From NCBI GenBank assembly GCA_028565635.1, contig JAOXYB010017186.1, forward strand, positions 7,004 to 36,026: a stretch of 29,023 nucleotides of DNA. Direction: 5' to 3'. A program made the position numbers and the translations under genes. The notes beneath the pieces are model-generated. The model worked only from the letters and a program-made list of their open reading frames with translations, did no database searches and was not told where the DNA came from. Position 1 is the stretch's first letter. Each line of letters opens with the position of its first letter. This DNA comes from Phoronis ovalis. Lineage: Eukaryota; Phoronida; Phoronidae. Positions 1-19,500 of this stretch are shown here, one piece after another.

Positions 1-354
1 GAATACACAAACATACGGGTGCACACAACTGTTTACAAGTTTAAGTTGATATGATGTAAAGCTGTAGATTGATCTTGCTTAAATAGTTACATCTGCGTCT
101 CTTAGGAAGTTGAAAAAAACGATGAGAAACTTTTGCATTACTTGATTGTCAAACGTGCTGCAGTTGAGATTTACAGCTCATACCCCCTGCTGGCTTTCTC
201 AAGTGTAAAGTCAGAGAAATATTGAGTTACAGTGTTCTGCGAAAGGGCTATGGAATGACATGTAACTTCACGACTTAGACCTGCTGAATGTTGCCATTTG
301 GGATTCTTGCTTTTTGGTTATTTGATGTAGAATTGGTTTTTGTTTAATTTTCAG
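1..354 (+). other. Upstream sequence or 5' intron of gene A
   Basis: No coding sequence is recognisable here. The stretch ends in a pyrimidine-rich tract with 'tttaattttcag' immediately before 355, which reads as a splice acceptor. Gene A therefore probably has at least one non-coding 5' exon farther upstream or outside the window. I see no TATA box or other core promoter element that I could defend. Confidence 0.35.
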
Positions 355-424
355 AACGTTTTGTATTGACATCTAACCAGATAGCCAATAGAAAGAACTC
401 TCAAGCGTGATATGGCAAAGTCAT

Positions 425-7966
<7,542 letters not shown>

Positions 7967-9730
7967 AATAGCATGACACGGTGTATTTAAAAAGAAACTT
8001 GAAAGAGAACTAAATCGTTTTAGAATCGTGTCAGTTTTGTTGATACACCTCCACATGGCTACTGGATTGATTTCAAGATCATCACTTCTGTAAAGTAGTA
8101 TGTCGGGGAGTATGTCTTCCTTGTTGAATATGTTAATTTTAAGGTATCTACTTACATTCTAACAAAACTTACCAAATTAGGAATTTTGTTTGTGTTTCAG
8201 TTTTTGCCAAGAAAGTCTTGCCAAACAGTTTTATTCTAGTGTGACTTACGGGTGCCATATTTAGTTTCCCTCAACAATTCTAATGTATAACTAGTCTACA
8301 GAATTATGTTTTAAATTCAAAACATGTTCATGTCTTTCGTGATAATCAGAATAATGTTGAGATTAATTAATAGTTAGTATAATGTTTATGCATCTGTGGT
8401 GTAGTGCTTTCTCACACTTACAATATCAGTTACGTGAGACCAATACCAAGTTCCCCGTCCTCCCATTAACATGTTTGATAAATCATTATATTAGGATCCT
8501 ATATCGTAGTATTACAAAAAAGTGCCACAAATGCAGATGTTCCTGAATCATCTAATGCCCCATCTAATTGGTGAGTTTGGTACTCGTTTGGTACCTTGTG
8601 TAGTTCTGGTTGCAGTAAATAGCTATGCGTCGAAGCTTTATAGATCTCCCTGTATTCCGTTATCACGTACCTATTTATATTTCCATACAGTGATTCATCT
8701 GTGCGCACAAAGTATTATAACTTAGCACTGTACTTATTCTTTGGGTTTTCTGCACTTTTGTCGTCTTGTGCTTACAAATCGTGTCATGCATATATTTCAA
8801 AATATGTTCAGTGGGAGTATCTGGGTGCAAAAATATTGTTAAGGATCGTGCGTGGCATCGACATATGTGTAAAAGCTGTGTTTGGTTCTTACAAGATGTA
8901 TATAGTAGATAAGTATATATGAATTACAAAAACAGTATTGGGCTCAGTTAGGACGTCCTCATATTATATTATATACTGCTGTATTATTTCAACCATAATT
9001 TGATGTGAAGAATCGAAAGATATGCATGTTTTACTTTTTACTATGTCTACCTCAGGAAACATTCATTGTCACTGATACAAAGGTGCAAACTTGTAAAAAG
9101 AATTTTACTTTGTTCTTTTTTAGCTATGCAGAATACATGTATATTGTTGGAAATACCACAGTATATTTATATCTTGCAGATATATACATAAAAAATGTAG
9201 ATCCTGTATTAGGCGTAACCCAATGTGTAAACTGAGAGGCAAAGTGGAGTCCCTTTTAGACTCTGTTTGTCATGAAAATGGATTTCAAAGTGGGCCAACA
9301 AAAACTCTACATGTACATAAAAACTGTTTTAGATATAATCTATATATACACTTTAGTAAAAAAAATAAATAGCTATAGCATAATATAGGTGTGTGATAAA
9401 TGTAGCCTGCACTATTGTGTCTAAGAATGCGGACAGAAATGTTACATAGCAGTGTGGATATTTTAATTTAGCTTAGTATTATAATTTATGATAAAGACAT
9501 CTTGCCGTTACAGATTATTATAAAATACATAATTATTTATGCAACTGACATGTAAATTAGATACATATTTAATTGTTGATGATAATTTATTTTTAAAAGT
9601 ATTAATTAAAATAGGTTGTAATTATTTGTTTTATTTATTATTTGAATTTACTGCTGTGCTGTCCTTCTTGCCATGTTTAGTCTCATAAATTGATGTATCG
9701 TAATGTCTAAAATAAAATTTTGTAGAACTA
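7967..9730 (+). other. Probable 3' UTR of gene A
   Basis: Non-coding A+T-rich sequence after the stop. The first AATAAA I noticed is at 9364-9369 and a second lies at 9711-9716, so the UTR could be about 1.4 or 1.75 kb long. ORFs of 60-76 codons between 8499 and 9235 lack domains and codon structure and look spurious. Transcript data would be needed to fix the end. Confidence 0.5.
9711..9716 (+). terminator. Candidate polyadenylation signal of gene A
   Basis: AATAAA followed by a T-rich 'attttgtag' tract. A second AATAAA at 9364-9369 is an alternative. In this composition AATAAA occurs by chance, so the assignment rests on position only. Confidence 0.4.
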
Positions 9731-9811
9731 TATCTTCGAGGTATAACTTATGTTTTCACAACTTCACCCTAATTATGAATCACTAACTCAGAACATTGTA
9801 TCTGAAACAGG

Positions 9812-9883
9812 GCGACATACCACACAGAAATCCATAACTGTGAGGAAGCGACATACCACACAGAAATCCATTACTGTGAGGAA
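9812..9883. repeat. Two tandem 36-bp repeats
   Basis: Units at 9812-9847 and 9848-9883 begin gcgacataccacacag and differ at a single base in their alignment. The period is a multiple of three and both copies sit in one open frame (9750-9944), giving RHTTQKSITVRK twice. I do not recognise the 64-aa product. It probably reflects a recent local duplication in intergenic DNA. Confidence 0.9.
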
Positions 9884-11710
9884 AAATGTTGCAAGAGGAA
9901 ATACACAAAAAAAAATACAACACTCGCACACATGGATTTCATGATCCATTAAACGCTATATGACTTGTGAGATTGTATGTTGCTACATTACCTAGTGCAT
10001 ATTACATGCATTGCACCTAGTATAATATACAATATAAAACTGGCCGAATACTAGTGCTTAGTACCATTTCTTTCCATGGCACCAAATTAACATTTTCCTT
10101 GAAATTGGATAAACGTCAGAAAGCAATTTTTTTTAATCCAGCTTAAAATGAATAGATTCTTTGATTCATTACAAGACTGCATATTTAGGCTGACTTAAAC
10201 AAAGCTTTGTAATAGGTAATGCACACTTTAATTTGTAACTTTCTTTTTTGTTCTATACCTTGTCAACATTTTTTTATAAATTCAAATTACTAAGACCGGA
10301 CAGTGATATTTTAACTTCACCTCGGTGTCACCAGACTAACAATGTTTATATAACATTTGACATTGTTTTACTCTCAACCCATCAAACTTTATGGCAGTTA
10401 CTAGAATGTTTGCATTCACCCTTATAACTCGATCAGGAGACATAACAATATTTCTAGTTGATGCGACAGACACTTTATAAATAATAAAATATGTATCTTA
10501 TCAAAAAAGGAATTTTACATTCCTTCACCTATTATTTTTAATTTTTTGGTAAAGAGATGACTATTTTCATCTGTTACCGAATCAATTCCTTTTCAACTAT
10601 GTTTTAAAGTGGAGAAAATGACCATACTCCATTTGAATTTTACTAATAAAAGCTTTACAATTCTTCCTGAACATATCCCCTAAGCTCCGCCTAGTGAGAA
10701 ATAAAATTATTATTAGCAATTTTTTATATTTCTTACTGTAAGTAAAAATAAGTTATTTTTCATTTCATGTAATGTTGATTTTTGTTAGTTTATGTATGTT
10801 ATGAAAAACAACGAAAATAAAGCATCTTTAGCCCACTTAACTTGTATTTTTTCCAAATATCCCACTCCTTTTAAATGCTCATAGTCATAAGGTCTAACTT
10901 TACATATATATTGAAACGGACGTTACCAGGTCAAAACAAAGGACTTTGCGCAGAAAACAAACACTTCAAGAAAGATAGTATCAGTAAATGTGTCAATTAT
11001 TCATAAAATTTCAATATAAATTTAATATCTTAATTCTGGCAATGGGTTCCAAATTGAAGATTTACAATGTGTAGTACATGCAGGTCAATACAATTTTGGA
11101 AAATATGGACACATTTATGGATTGAATTGCCAGTGAGACACGTTATGCAGGTAATAAAGCGCATATTTTAAAGTGTAGGTAACATAAGAAATAAACAGGA
11201 TCCATCTTAATGTAGCAGTTGGTGTTTCAGTGGTGCTTCAATAATTCAATTATTGTCGAAACTATTTGAGTACTAACTAACTTCGCGGCCGTGAAAAACG
11301 TGAATTTATGGCTTATTTAATGGCTAATATGTGCCACGTGTGCCGGTACATGTTTACGGTTTGAAAATTTAAGTAGGGAGGTACTCGTTTCTTGGGTGTT
11401 ATACTGGAAAATCCCGATGCATACCGCAAAGAACACGACTGGTTTCTTGTATTTTTTATTATAAACTCCCGGATTCATTATGTTAGTTGTGGTCTTTTAT
11501 GAAAACAAAATCCAGGAAAAACTACTTCCAAGAGAAAATTTATTAATCAACAACCTTCTCTCCCTTAGTACAACAATAGATCATTCCAACTCACAGTCTG
11601 CGGGACCCAATTCTGATCTCCGTCATCACATAGCTGTCTCCGTTAATTTGCATACAACAGCGTCGGCGGCCATTAAGATACAACTGGACAGGTTAACGCT
11701 AAACGAACGC

Positions 11711-12167
11711 TTATCATCAGTTAGTTAATTACGGTGAGGAATTATGTTTCTTTTATCTAAATGAGACTATCAAGTATCGCAATCTTGGTTTCATGAACTA
11801 GTTTCGACCTATAATTCTTATCATATCATAACAGTTATCTTTTATTTGGGCTTTCTAACATTTTTTAAACAATATTAAGATATTTGCAAGAATAAAATAC
11901 TAATTCGTCAGCAAGGAAGCCTGGCCACTTGCAGATAATTCGTTAGAGGTTGATATTTTAGTACTTACTTCCGACAATTATTCCTTTGATTGATGTAGTT
12001 TTATTTTCATTGGAGTTGTGGTCGAAATAATGTAATATTATTTTTTCTAGAAAATTTGTACCAATCTCACCATCAAGGCTATTTGATATGGGTCTAACCG
12101 TATTATTTCTTTACTTGTGATAGTATATCGTATGTTAATAAACTAGATTGGTGACATAATCTTATCA
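11711..12167. promoter_or_regulatory. Cluster of eight WGATAR motifs upstream of gene B
   Basis: Matches on either strand start at 11711 (TTATCA), 11753 (TTATCT), 11767 (CTATCA), 11818 (TTATCA), 11835 (TTATCT), 11933 (AGATAA), 12118 (TGATAG) and 12162 (TTATCA). My rough estimate for DNA this A+T rich is about two in 460 bp. The cluster lies about 0.55 kb before the gene B start codon, where auto- or cross-regulation by GATA factors would be expected. The motif is short and no conservation can be checked here. Confidence 0.35.
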
Positions 12168-12713
12168 TTGTTTAAGTTTAGACACAGTGGATGACTTGGC
12201 CTCGCTTCCGCACCGTGGTTAATGTGAATGCAAAATTATATTTGCAAAATGTCATATATTTTATGACCTGATTTCTGAAATTGATATTTACTATAGTATA
12301 TAATTGCTTAGCGTTGCACTCTCGCAACAAAAATGGCAGCTAATGTGAACAGCTATAAAAATCTCATAAGAAGAACAAATATTACGAGACGATTTAAAAG
12401 AGATGAAATAATAGAAAAATGGACAAAACAGAAACTTATATGGAAATTATGCATATTTTTGCGAAATCGATTACAATATGGCGTAGTCTCACTAAACAAA
12501 CAAGCCACCATATAGGCGGCCATTTTGATTTGTCACCTGCAGACGGGCAGTTTTAAGACGCGGAATTACACACCTGGTTTATTTTCCTGATTCGTTATGC
12601 ATATTTATGTCATTTCACACAGGTAGTAAGAAGAAAGAAGACCCACGCTAAATGTGATTAAATTCTGCTGACGATTTTTGTCAAGGTGACAGGGAATTTC
12701 AAAGAAAGACTTC

Positions 12714-13530
12714 ATGAAATTGAAAATGATGTGCGCTCAGCAAGAGGATAAACCCTCGTGGCACCAAACAGTGGAAGAAGGTTCAAAGGTCATAGTGAAA
12801 TCCGAAAATATCCACAAACAAGACAACGCAGTAGGCGAAGCAGTAGATTTAAAAAAAGATTCAGGGACAGTAAATATTGAAAGTCGCAACACTCCCGATC
12901 CACCTGCTGCTACCCGTGCTGGGGTTTCGAGAGGTCTTCCTTCTTACGGTGAACCACAAAGCCTCTTGCCAAATGAAGAAGTGGAAGTATTTTTTAATAG
13001 TCTTGACCGTCCACAAGCCACAAGCGTACCGTATAGTTCACATGCCATAATAGCTAACACGACTGGTAGTAGTCTGGCTACATTAACGAATGCCTCCGGT
13101 AATACTGCTGTTCCGCCAATACAAACATTGTACCCACCCAAATCTAGCGGTCTTCAATCATCAGCACTGTACGGGGATTATAAGTCAAGTGCCCCCGTAT
13201 ATGTTCCACCATCTACTCGCCCTTTATTGCCAGCACATTATGGCTCACCTTCCCCTACTGGTGCATCCTCTCTGTGGCAGCCCTCAGTGGACCACTTCGC
13301 GGCATACGGAAACCCGTCAAACACAGCAGCAATGGGCCATGGGGTGTCACGGTATACCACTGCGTTTCAACCAAGCCCAATGACCATGCACCCTATGAGT
13401 CAACCAAACGGAGCAGGAGGCTACACTGGGTACGGTGGAGTGGATACTGGCACTGTTCCGTGGAGTGGATTTGGAGCAGCGACATTACAAGGATTGCCCC
13501 ATCAAGACATTAGAAGGCCGTCAAACACGG
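12714..13530 (+). CDS. Gene B coding exon 1 (N-terminal activation region)
   Basis: Encodes residues 1-272 plus one base of codon 273. The donor is ACACGG|GTAAGT, phase 1; the open frame beyond 13530 is intron. It is richer in Gly, Ala and Pro than gene A, with several YGG/GYG segments near its end. The exact N-terminus is slightly uncertain because ATG codons also occur at residues 5 and 6. Confidence 0.9.
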
Positions 13531-16500
13531 GTAAGTTTGATTCACTTATTACGATATCTTCACAAAAATGTAATTGTTTCAATGGCACAATAATATTAGA
13601 TTAGAAACCTACCTATTTTGCACTATTTTTAATTTATGCATTTTCAAAAACATATTACATAGAATGAATTAAATTAACATGTTATGTCAATTTTGGGAGT
13701 TTAAAATGCTACCGTAAATGACGCACGTTTCATAGTTTAGACAATAATTGATTTGTTGATAGCCAAGAAATAGTGGGCATGCAGAAAAAACACTATATAA
13801 TAAGGCGCTTAGGGATGGGGGTCCTCCAAGATATTGTTTGTATTTTAAGAATAAATATTTGATTTGTCACTTAATGTTTGAAGTTATGTTGTTATTTCTC
13901 ATAGTCAGACTGATAGATGCCTATTTTATAAAGAAAATTAAACAATGCAAACAATTAGCAGCGTTTTTTTAATAATTACAAATGTAAACTTACATTGTCT
14001 TTAGAAAATCAAACATCGATCAATTATATCAACTTTTATCTGTGAGATTCAGACTTGTTACTTCGGTGTCAGTGAGATAATGATGTTGATAAATTGATAT
14101 TTCTAAGGAACATTTTTACTATTGCACTCTATGCATTATATAATAATTTATCAACTATATACTTTGTTAATACATTTTTTCGTTCACAAAACAATTGATA
14201 ATAATACTTATAACTTAACCTTTACTTCACTGATAATTTTAAGAAATAAAGCATCTTTATTTTTCTCATTATTCGTTTTAATAAAAGAATTGTCAAAGAT
14301 ACGTACATTTAAAAAATAACTAAACATCAACAAATATTCATTTATATTCACGGAAAATAGTCTAAATTGAATAAAATACTTTATGATATTGATGATGTTT
14401 GGCCTAACCACGCTATACAGGATGGCAATATTTCAAAATGACTTGTTTTGTTCGTTATCTTGGGTCTATAGGTATGTTAGCAGACCTAAAATCTCCTGTA
14501 AGACTTTTATCAAAAAGTAAATACCACCTTGGTAAAAACATAAATTACACCTTTATAAGATCAATGATGTTAGCTAGGAAACCAAATTCTATTCTAAAAC
14601 CACATGTATCTACTCTAATACATATTACAAATATTCTGTAGCAGGCTTACTGGTAGCAGTTACTTATTAAATTCATCATGATCATTTTGTTAAAATATGC
14701 GTAAAAATCATGCAGTTGGCATTGCCTTACTACTAACTAATTACTTATACGTGTATAAATATATTCATCAATATTCGTTCTCAACAGAAGCTGCTGAAGA
14801 TTTTAACTTTCCAAATTTTAGATCCTAAACTTTTCGGGTGTGTTCGTAGCTTTATGAGCGCATCTAAAATATATCAAACTGTAACAAAATATAGCCTCAC
14901 AGTGAATCGAAAAATTGCCCGTCGCGTTCATAAAATAGAAAGAATGAGATGCAATACATATTTACCAAATCAAATTTATTCAATCAAAAAATTAGAAAAA
15001 ATAGTCTATCAACATTTAAGTATAATCTGTTACTAATACAAAAGGATTACAAAGGCATCATGACCCGGAAAATTAACGTTCGTTGTTAAAATACAAATTT
15101 AATTGTCCTAAACGCCATTTATTCCGGTGTATTTTAGAATGCATATCAGAGTTTCTAGGTAGACCATTTTAAGTAATTGTAATATTGTACACTCAACCTT
15201 TGCTCTGAGTAAACTTAGGATTGTATATAGGTGACAGCTAGCATATTTGAAACTTTAGGATTAATACTCATAAAATTGACAGGATGTAATATAGTTTATA
15301 ACACCAAAGTATACATGTTCGACGGTTATTTAAAAATTAGGTCATCATATATTGAAGGGAAACGAAACGAATTCCGTTTATTTATTTTAGAGGAATAATT
15401 TATAATGCGATCTAATTATTGTGTCAATTTATGACCAATTTAAGGTGACATTCATCAAGCTGCATAATGAAAAGTCTAATATAATGTTATAACTAAATAT
15501 GTTATGATTCTATATAACTAATATAAAACTATTAACACTCAATAAAAATTACTGAAAATGAGAGAAGCCATGTTTAGACACTGAATGTCTGAAATGCATA
15601 TGGTATGCGTGGGTAATAAAGAATGTTTGTTTTTTATAAATTGTTTTAATAACAACTGTACTATTTTGGAAGCAGTTCCAAATAATCAGAATAGACTGAG
15701 TATGTATCTACTGTCACATGATTATTTATCATACATTATCTATCCTTTATGTGCTATCTTGTGGGATGGTAACCGTTTTATCTATGTATTGAAGACTAAT
15801 GTTATGTTAGATAAGAATGGGACAGCACATATGGGTATGAATATCATCATCATAAAATATGTTTGTTTTAGATACCCTAGATTTTTAACCAGTAGGTGTC
15901 GTAGTTCAAATTAACTAATGGCCGAACCTTTAAGTGACACCTGTCGACAAAATGAGAACTTAGTATCGAAGAGATCAAATCCTTCTGCGGATGCATATAT
16001 CACACCCGGAATATCACACGTTACTGCACACTCAATTGCATGCCGCACTTTTACAAGTATACGCTCATTTTTAAACAAAACACCCCTTTAATGAAATTCC
16101 CCCTCTTGAATTAAGCAATTAAATACCTCCTCTAGGGCCCTGGGGCGGCTATACTACAGTTACAACTGTAGCAATAACCTGATAGAACGAACTTGTGTTG
16201 CAACTGAACCATTAAATAAAAGCTCACACTTTTCAATAGATAGTCACTTATATATTCATTCAGGGAATCTTTTTTTAAAGAAACGGTACTTTTAGTTAAC
16301 TGCATCGTTGCATGCTGCATGTTATAAAATTTTGTAGATAACGACTATCAGTTCAAATCAAGACAAAGATATGATAGTTGGCAGTCGAAGGTAGGTTGTA
16401 GGTGAAAGTTGAAAGGTTATAGGTGAAAGGTTACTAAAATTTTGTTCCACCTCTGATTGGTAGATGGCGATGCTTTATATGATGATGGTGAGGGTCGGGA

Positions 16501-19500
16501 GTGTGTCAACTGTGGGGCGGTATCTACCCCTCTGTGGCGCCGAGATGGGACCGGACATTATCTCTGTAACGCCTGTGGGTTGTACCATAAAATGAACGGA
16601 TTAAGTCAACAGGATGACAAACCTCAGAGACGTATGGTACGTAAATCCGACTGATGCTTGTGCTTTTGGAGGCTAACGTATTGTAAAAGTAGCATGCCGT
16701 TCTCGCCCCACTAACACTCCGCGGCCCTCTCGTGGTAAAATTGGGTTTAGTGTATCTTATTCCTTCGCTAACATTGTACCACTGCGTGCCAGGACTGCAT
16801 GTAACTATAGTTTCTTACTATAGTGCTTACTTAGATAATAAATAAGTCAGTTACGTCGCATAATGCTTTTGTCTGTAAAGCTAAAATTATAATGTCGGCA
16901 TTGTATCTTGATATTTGTTTTATGTGAGCTTTTAGTTAATTGTAGTCTACATCTCAAGAACATTGTTTAACGTAAATCATCAGCTTATTTGTATTTTACT
17001 TGAAGTTACAGGTAAATTATTTTTTTATTTATTCTAAAAGCTTTTTATCTTTTGTGTTAATGTAACTACTTTTTATGTAATCATAGCAATTGGTATACTT
17101 AATTAATACAGCAATATACCATTGTATATTGTAAGTATTAAACACTTTTTTCAAATGTTTGTTACATACAATGTATGCTCGTATTTTGTATAGTCTGGGT
17201 CCAGAAGAGCTGGTCTTATATGTGCAAACTGCAATACCAGCACAACAACGCTATGGAGGAGAAATAACGAAGGAGAACCAGTATGTAATGCTTGTGGACT
17301 GTATTACAAACTACATCAGGTATATTATACAACTATTTTATATGTAACTTACGTAACTGGCATACTCTTGATGCCAACTACCCACAAAAAGACAGCAATC
17401 TAACATTTCACTTCTGGCGGGAGTTGGTCATACTTTTAGCTGCAAAACACGGTTGTTCTGTTACAATTACATGTTGATCAACATATCTTATTTGTGAAGA
17501 TATTTTAATAATTAACAACGGCGCTAAGATGTCTGTTGGAGACTATAACGCCAAGACTGGTGAGCAGGAATCTTTTTTCTCGTTTTAGCAGTTGACATTC
17601 ATGCACTAGGCAGACAAAAGAGTTACTTTATTTGTAGGTTAATCGACCTCTATCCATGAAAAAAGATGGTATCCAAACAAGAAAGAGAAAAGGAAAGGGA
17701 TCAAGGTCTAGAACACCACCTGCGTCGACACCTGCCACTTCTGCAGAGGGTAGGTACATGTATACAAAGAAATAACTAACTCGTTGCTGTTGTTGAAATA
17801 GTATACATTATCCCCTTTCGTATATTTCATATCAACACCATTGGCAGATATTTTTAAATTTTTTTGGCTTATGCGAAAGACGCTTATTGATCATCCAATT
17901 TGGGATTGTAAATGTATCAAGCTTTCCATTTCTATCAATAGAGTGAAAGATTAAATTGCATGCCTCAGGTCCGTTTATTAGAGAGAGTGGGCATTCAATT
18001 ATTAATTGAATTTCATTCGATGTGTTTATAAGATAGTTCAAAGGAAATAAAATTGCCTTTTTACGAATCACAGAATTAATAATAAACTGCAGCAATCGCA
18101 TACCTCAACGATAATGACTAATTATAAACAGGCCCCGGGGAGTACTTCACAAAATTTCGGGTAGGGATGTGCGGCTAAGGCTTAAAAACCGGATCCTCTC
18201 AACTAATTTTATCACGCCAAAAAACCGGTGTGCTTAATTTTTTGGTTAAAAAATCTGATTGCCAATTCATGTGTGCAGGAAAACCGATTTGCTAATAGTG
18301 AAAAACCCCAGTCTACTAATTTATTTTAGCCAAAAAAACAGATCAGCTTAGCTTACTTATTCAAAAATACCCCAATCAACTCTGCTAATTTGGTCAGAAA
18401 CCGGATCCTATCTGTTAATTTGGTAAAAAAATCGGATCCACGAAAGCGGCACATCCCTATTTAGACGGAACCATGAGTACCCCCCGGATAAAGAGGTCGT
18501 ACATAGCTTGTCACAATTATAATTTGTACCATACTCTATACATACTGTACACTTGTAAGAAGATAATTATCCCGGGACAAGTATGCTGGACGGTCATTCG
18601 AAATGGTTAGATAGAGTGTCATCTGGGGATCTGCGACGAAGAGTTATTCATCCCAGGTTATTTGTCAAATTTACAGCAAACTGCTGAATCTGAATAGGCT
18701 GAATGGTTACTATCTATCTGTGATCTACTCCGTGTTACTATCTATCTGTGATCTACTCCGTGTTACTATCTATCTGTGATCTACTCCGTGTTACTATCTA
18801 TCTGTGATCTNNNNNNNNNNNNNNNNNNNNNNNNNNNNNNNNNNNNNNNNNNNNNNNNNNNNNNNNNNNNNNNNNNNNNNNNNNNNNNNNNNNNNNNNNN
18901 NNNNNNNNNNACTCCGTGTTACTATATATCTGTGATCTACTCCGTGTTTTAGACGCTTAAAGAATTCGGGATTCTGGTATTCTCACCGATTCCCTGACAG
19001 AAAGCTGATGAAGTCATACAATCTGAGTAACTATCACAAACAAGTATTTAATACTTTATCGGACCAGAGCATAACTTGGAAACCTACAGTAATTCATCTA
19101 TTTATATGCTTACCTGTTATAAAAATATTATAATTGTAGATTACAAGCTTATAAATGAACAACTAATGCACACTCAACAGTCTTCAGTAATTCATGGTTA
19201 CCACCAATCCCAAACATCGCAGTCATCTATGATGCCCTCATTGGAAGTAAATCAACCGTTACCCAGTGTAATGCTTCTAGCAAGTAAATCTTTGCCACAA
19301 TCAGAACTATACATGTCCCCACACCATATGCGACATGATGGATTTGGATTAATATCTTCCCCACAGTTAAGACCCCAACACACATTACCGCCTCCTAGTG
19401 TAATGTTTGGAGTTCCATCACCACCAAAGGCGGTGCCTGTGGATGCAGAAGAAAGTGGGGATTCGGGGAACATAAGATCCCAGCAAGTAACGAAAATAGA

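Larger units (their letters stand above)
9731..12713. other. Intergenic region between gene A and gene B
   Basis: About 3 kb of A+T-rich DNA. The 36-bp repeat lies near its left end and a group of WGATAR sites at 11711-12167. An 82-codon ORF at 11480-11728 and a 60-codon ORF at 12333-12515 show no domain. The last part presumably holds the gene B promoter and 5' UTR. A plausible acceptor 'catttcacacag' ends at 12622, so the leader may be spliced. Confidence 0.6.
17750..19139 (+). other. Gene B intron 4 (about 1.4 kb, repeat-bearing)
   Basis: GTAGGT to 'aatattataattgtag'. The matching intron of gene A is 417 bp; the excess here is largely a MITE-like element (18131-18487) and a 28-bp minisatellite with an assembly gap (18706-18947). 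True length is unknown because of the gap. Confidence 0.8.

Noticed and set aside
11480-11728. 82-codon ORF upstream of gene B
   Set aside because: No recognisable domain and no sign of splicing into gene B.
15585-15914. 109-codon ORF in gene B intron 1
   Set aside because: No domain or conserved motif and no splice logic linking it to the finger exons.
17159-17347. 62-codon ORF covering gene B finger 2
   Set aside because: It is a shadow frame. The real reading between acceptor 17193 and donor 17320 gives the complete GATA finger.
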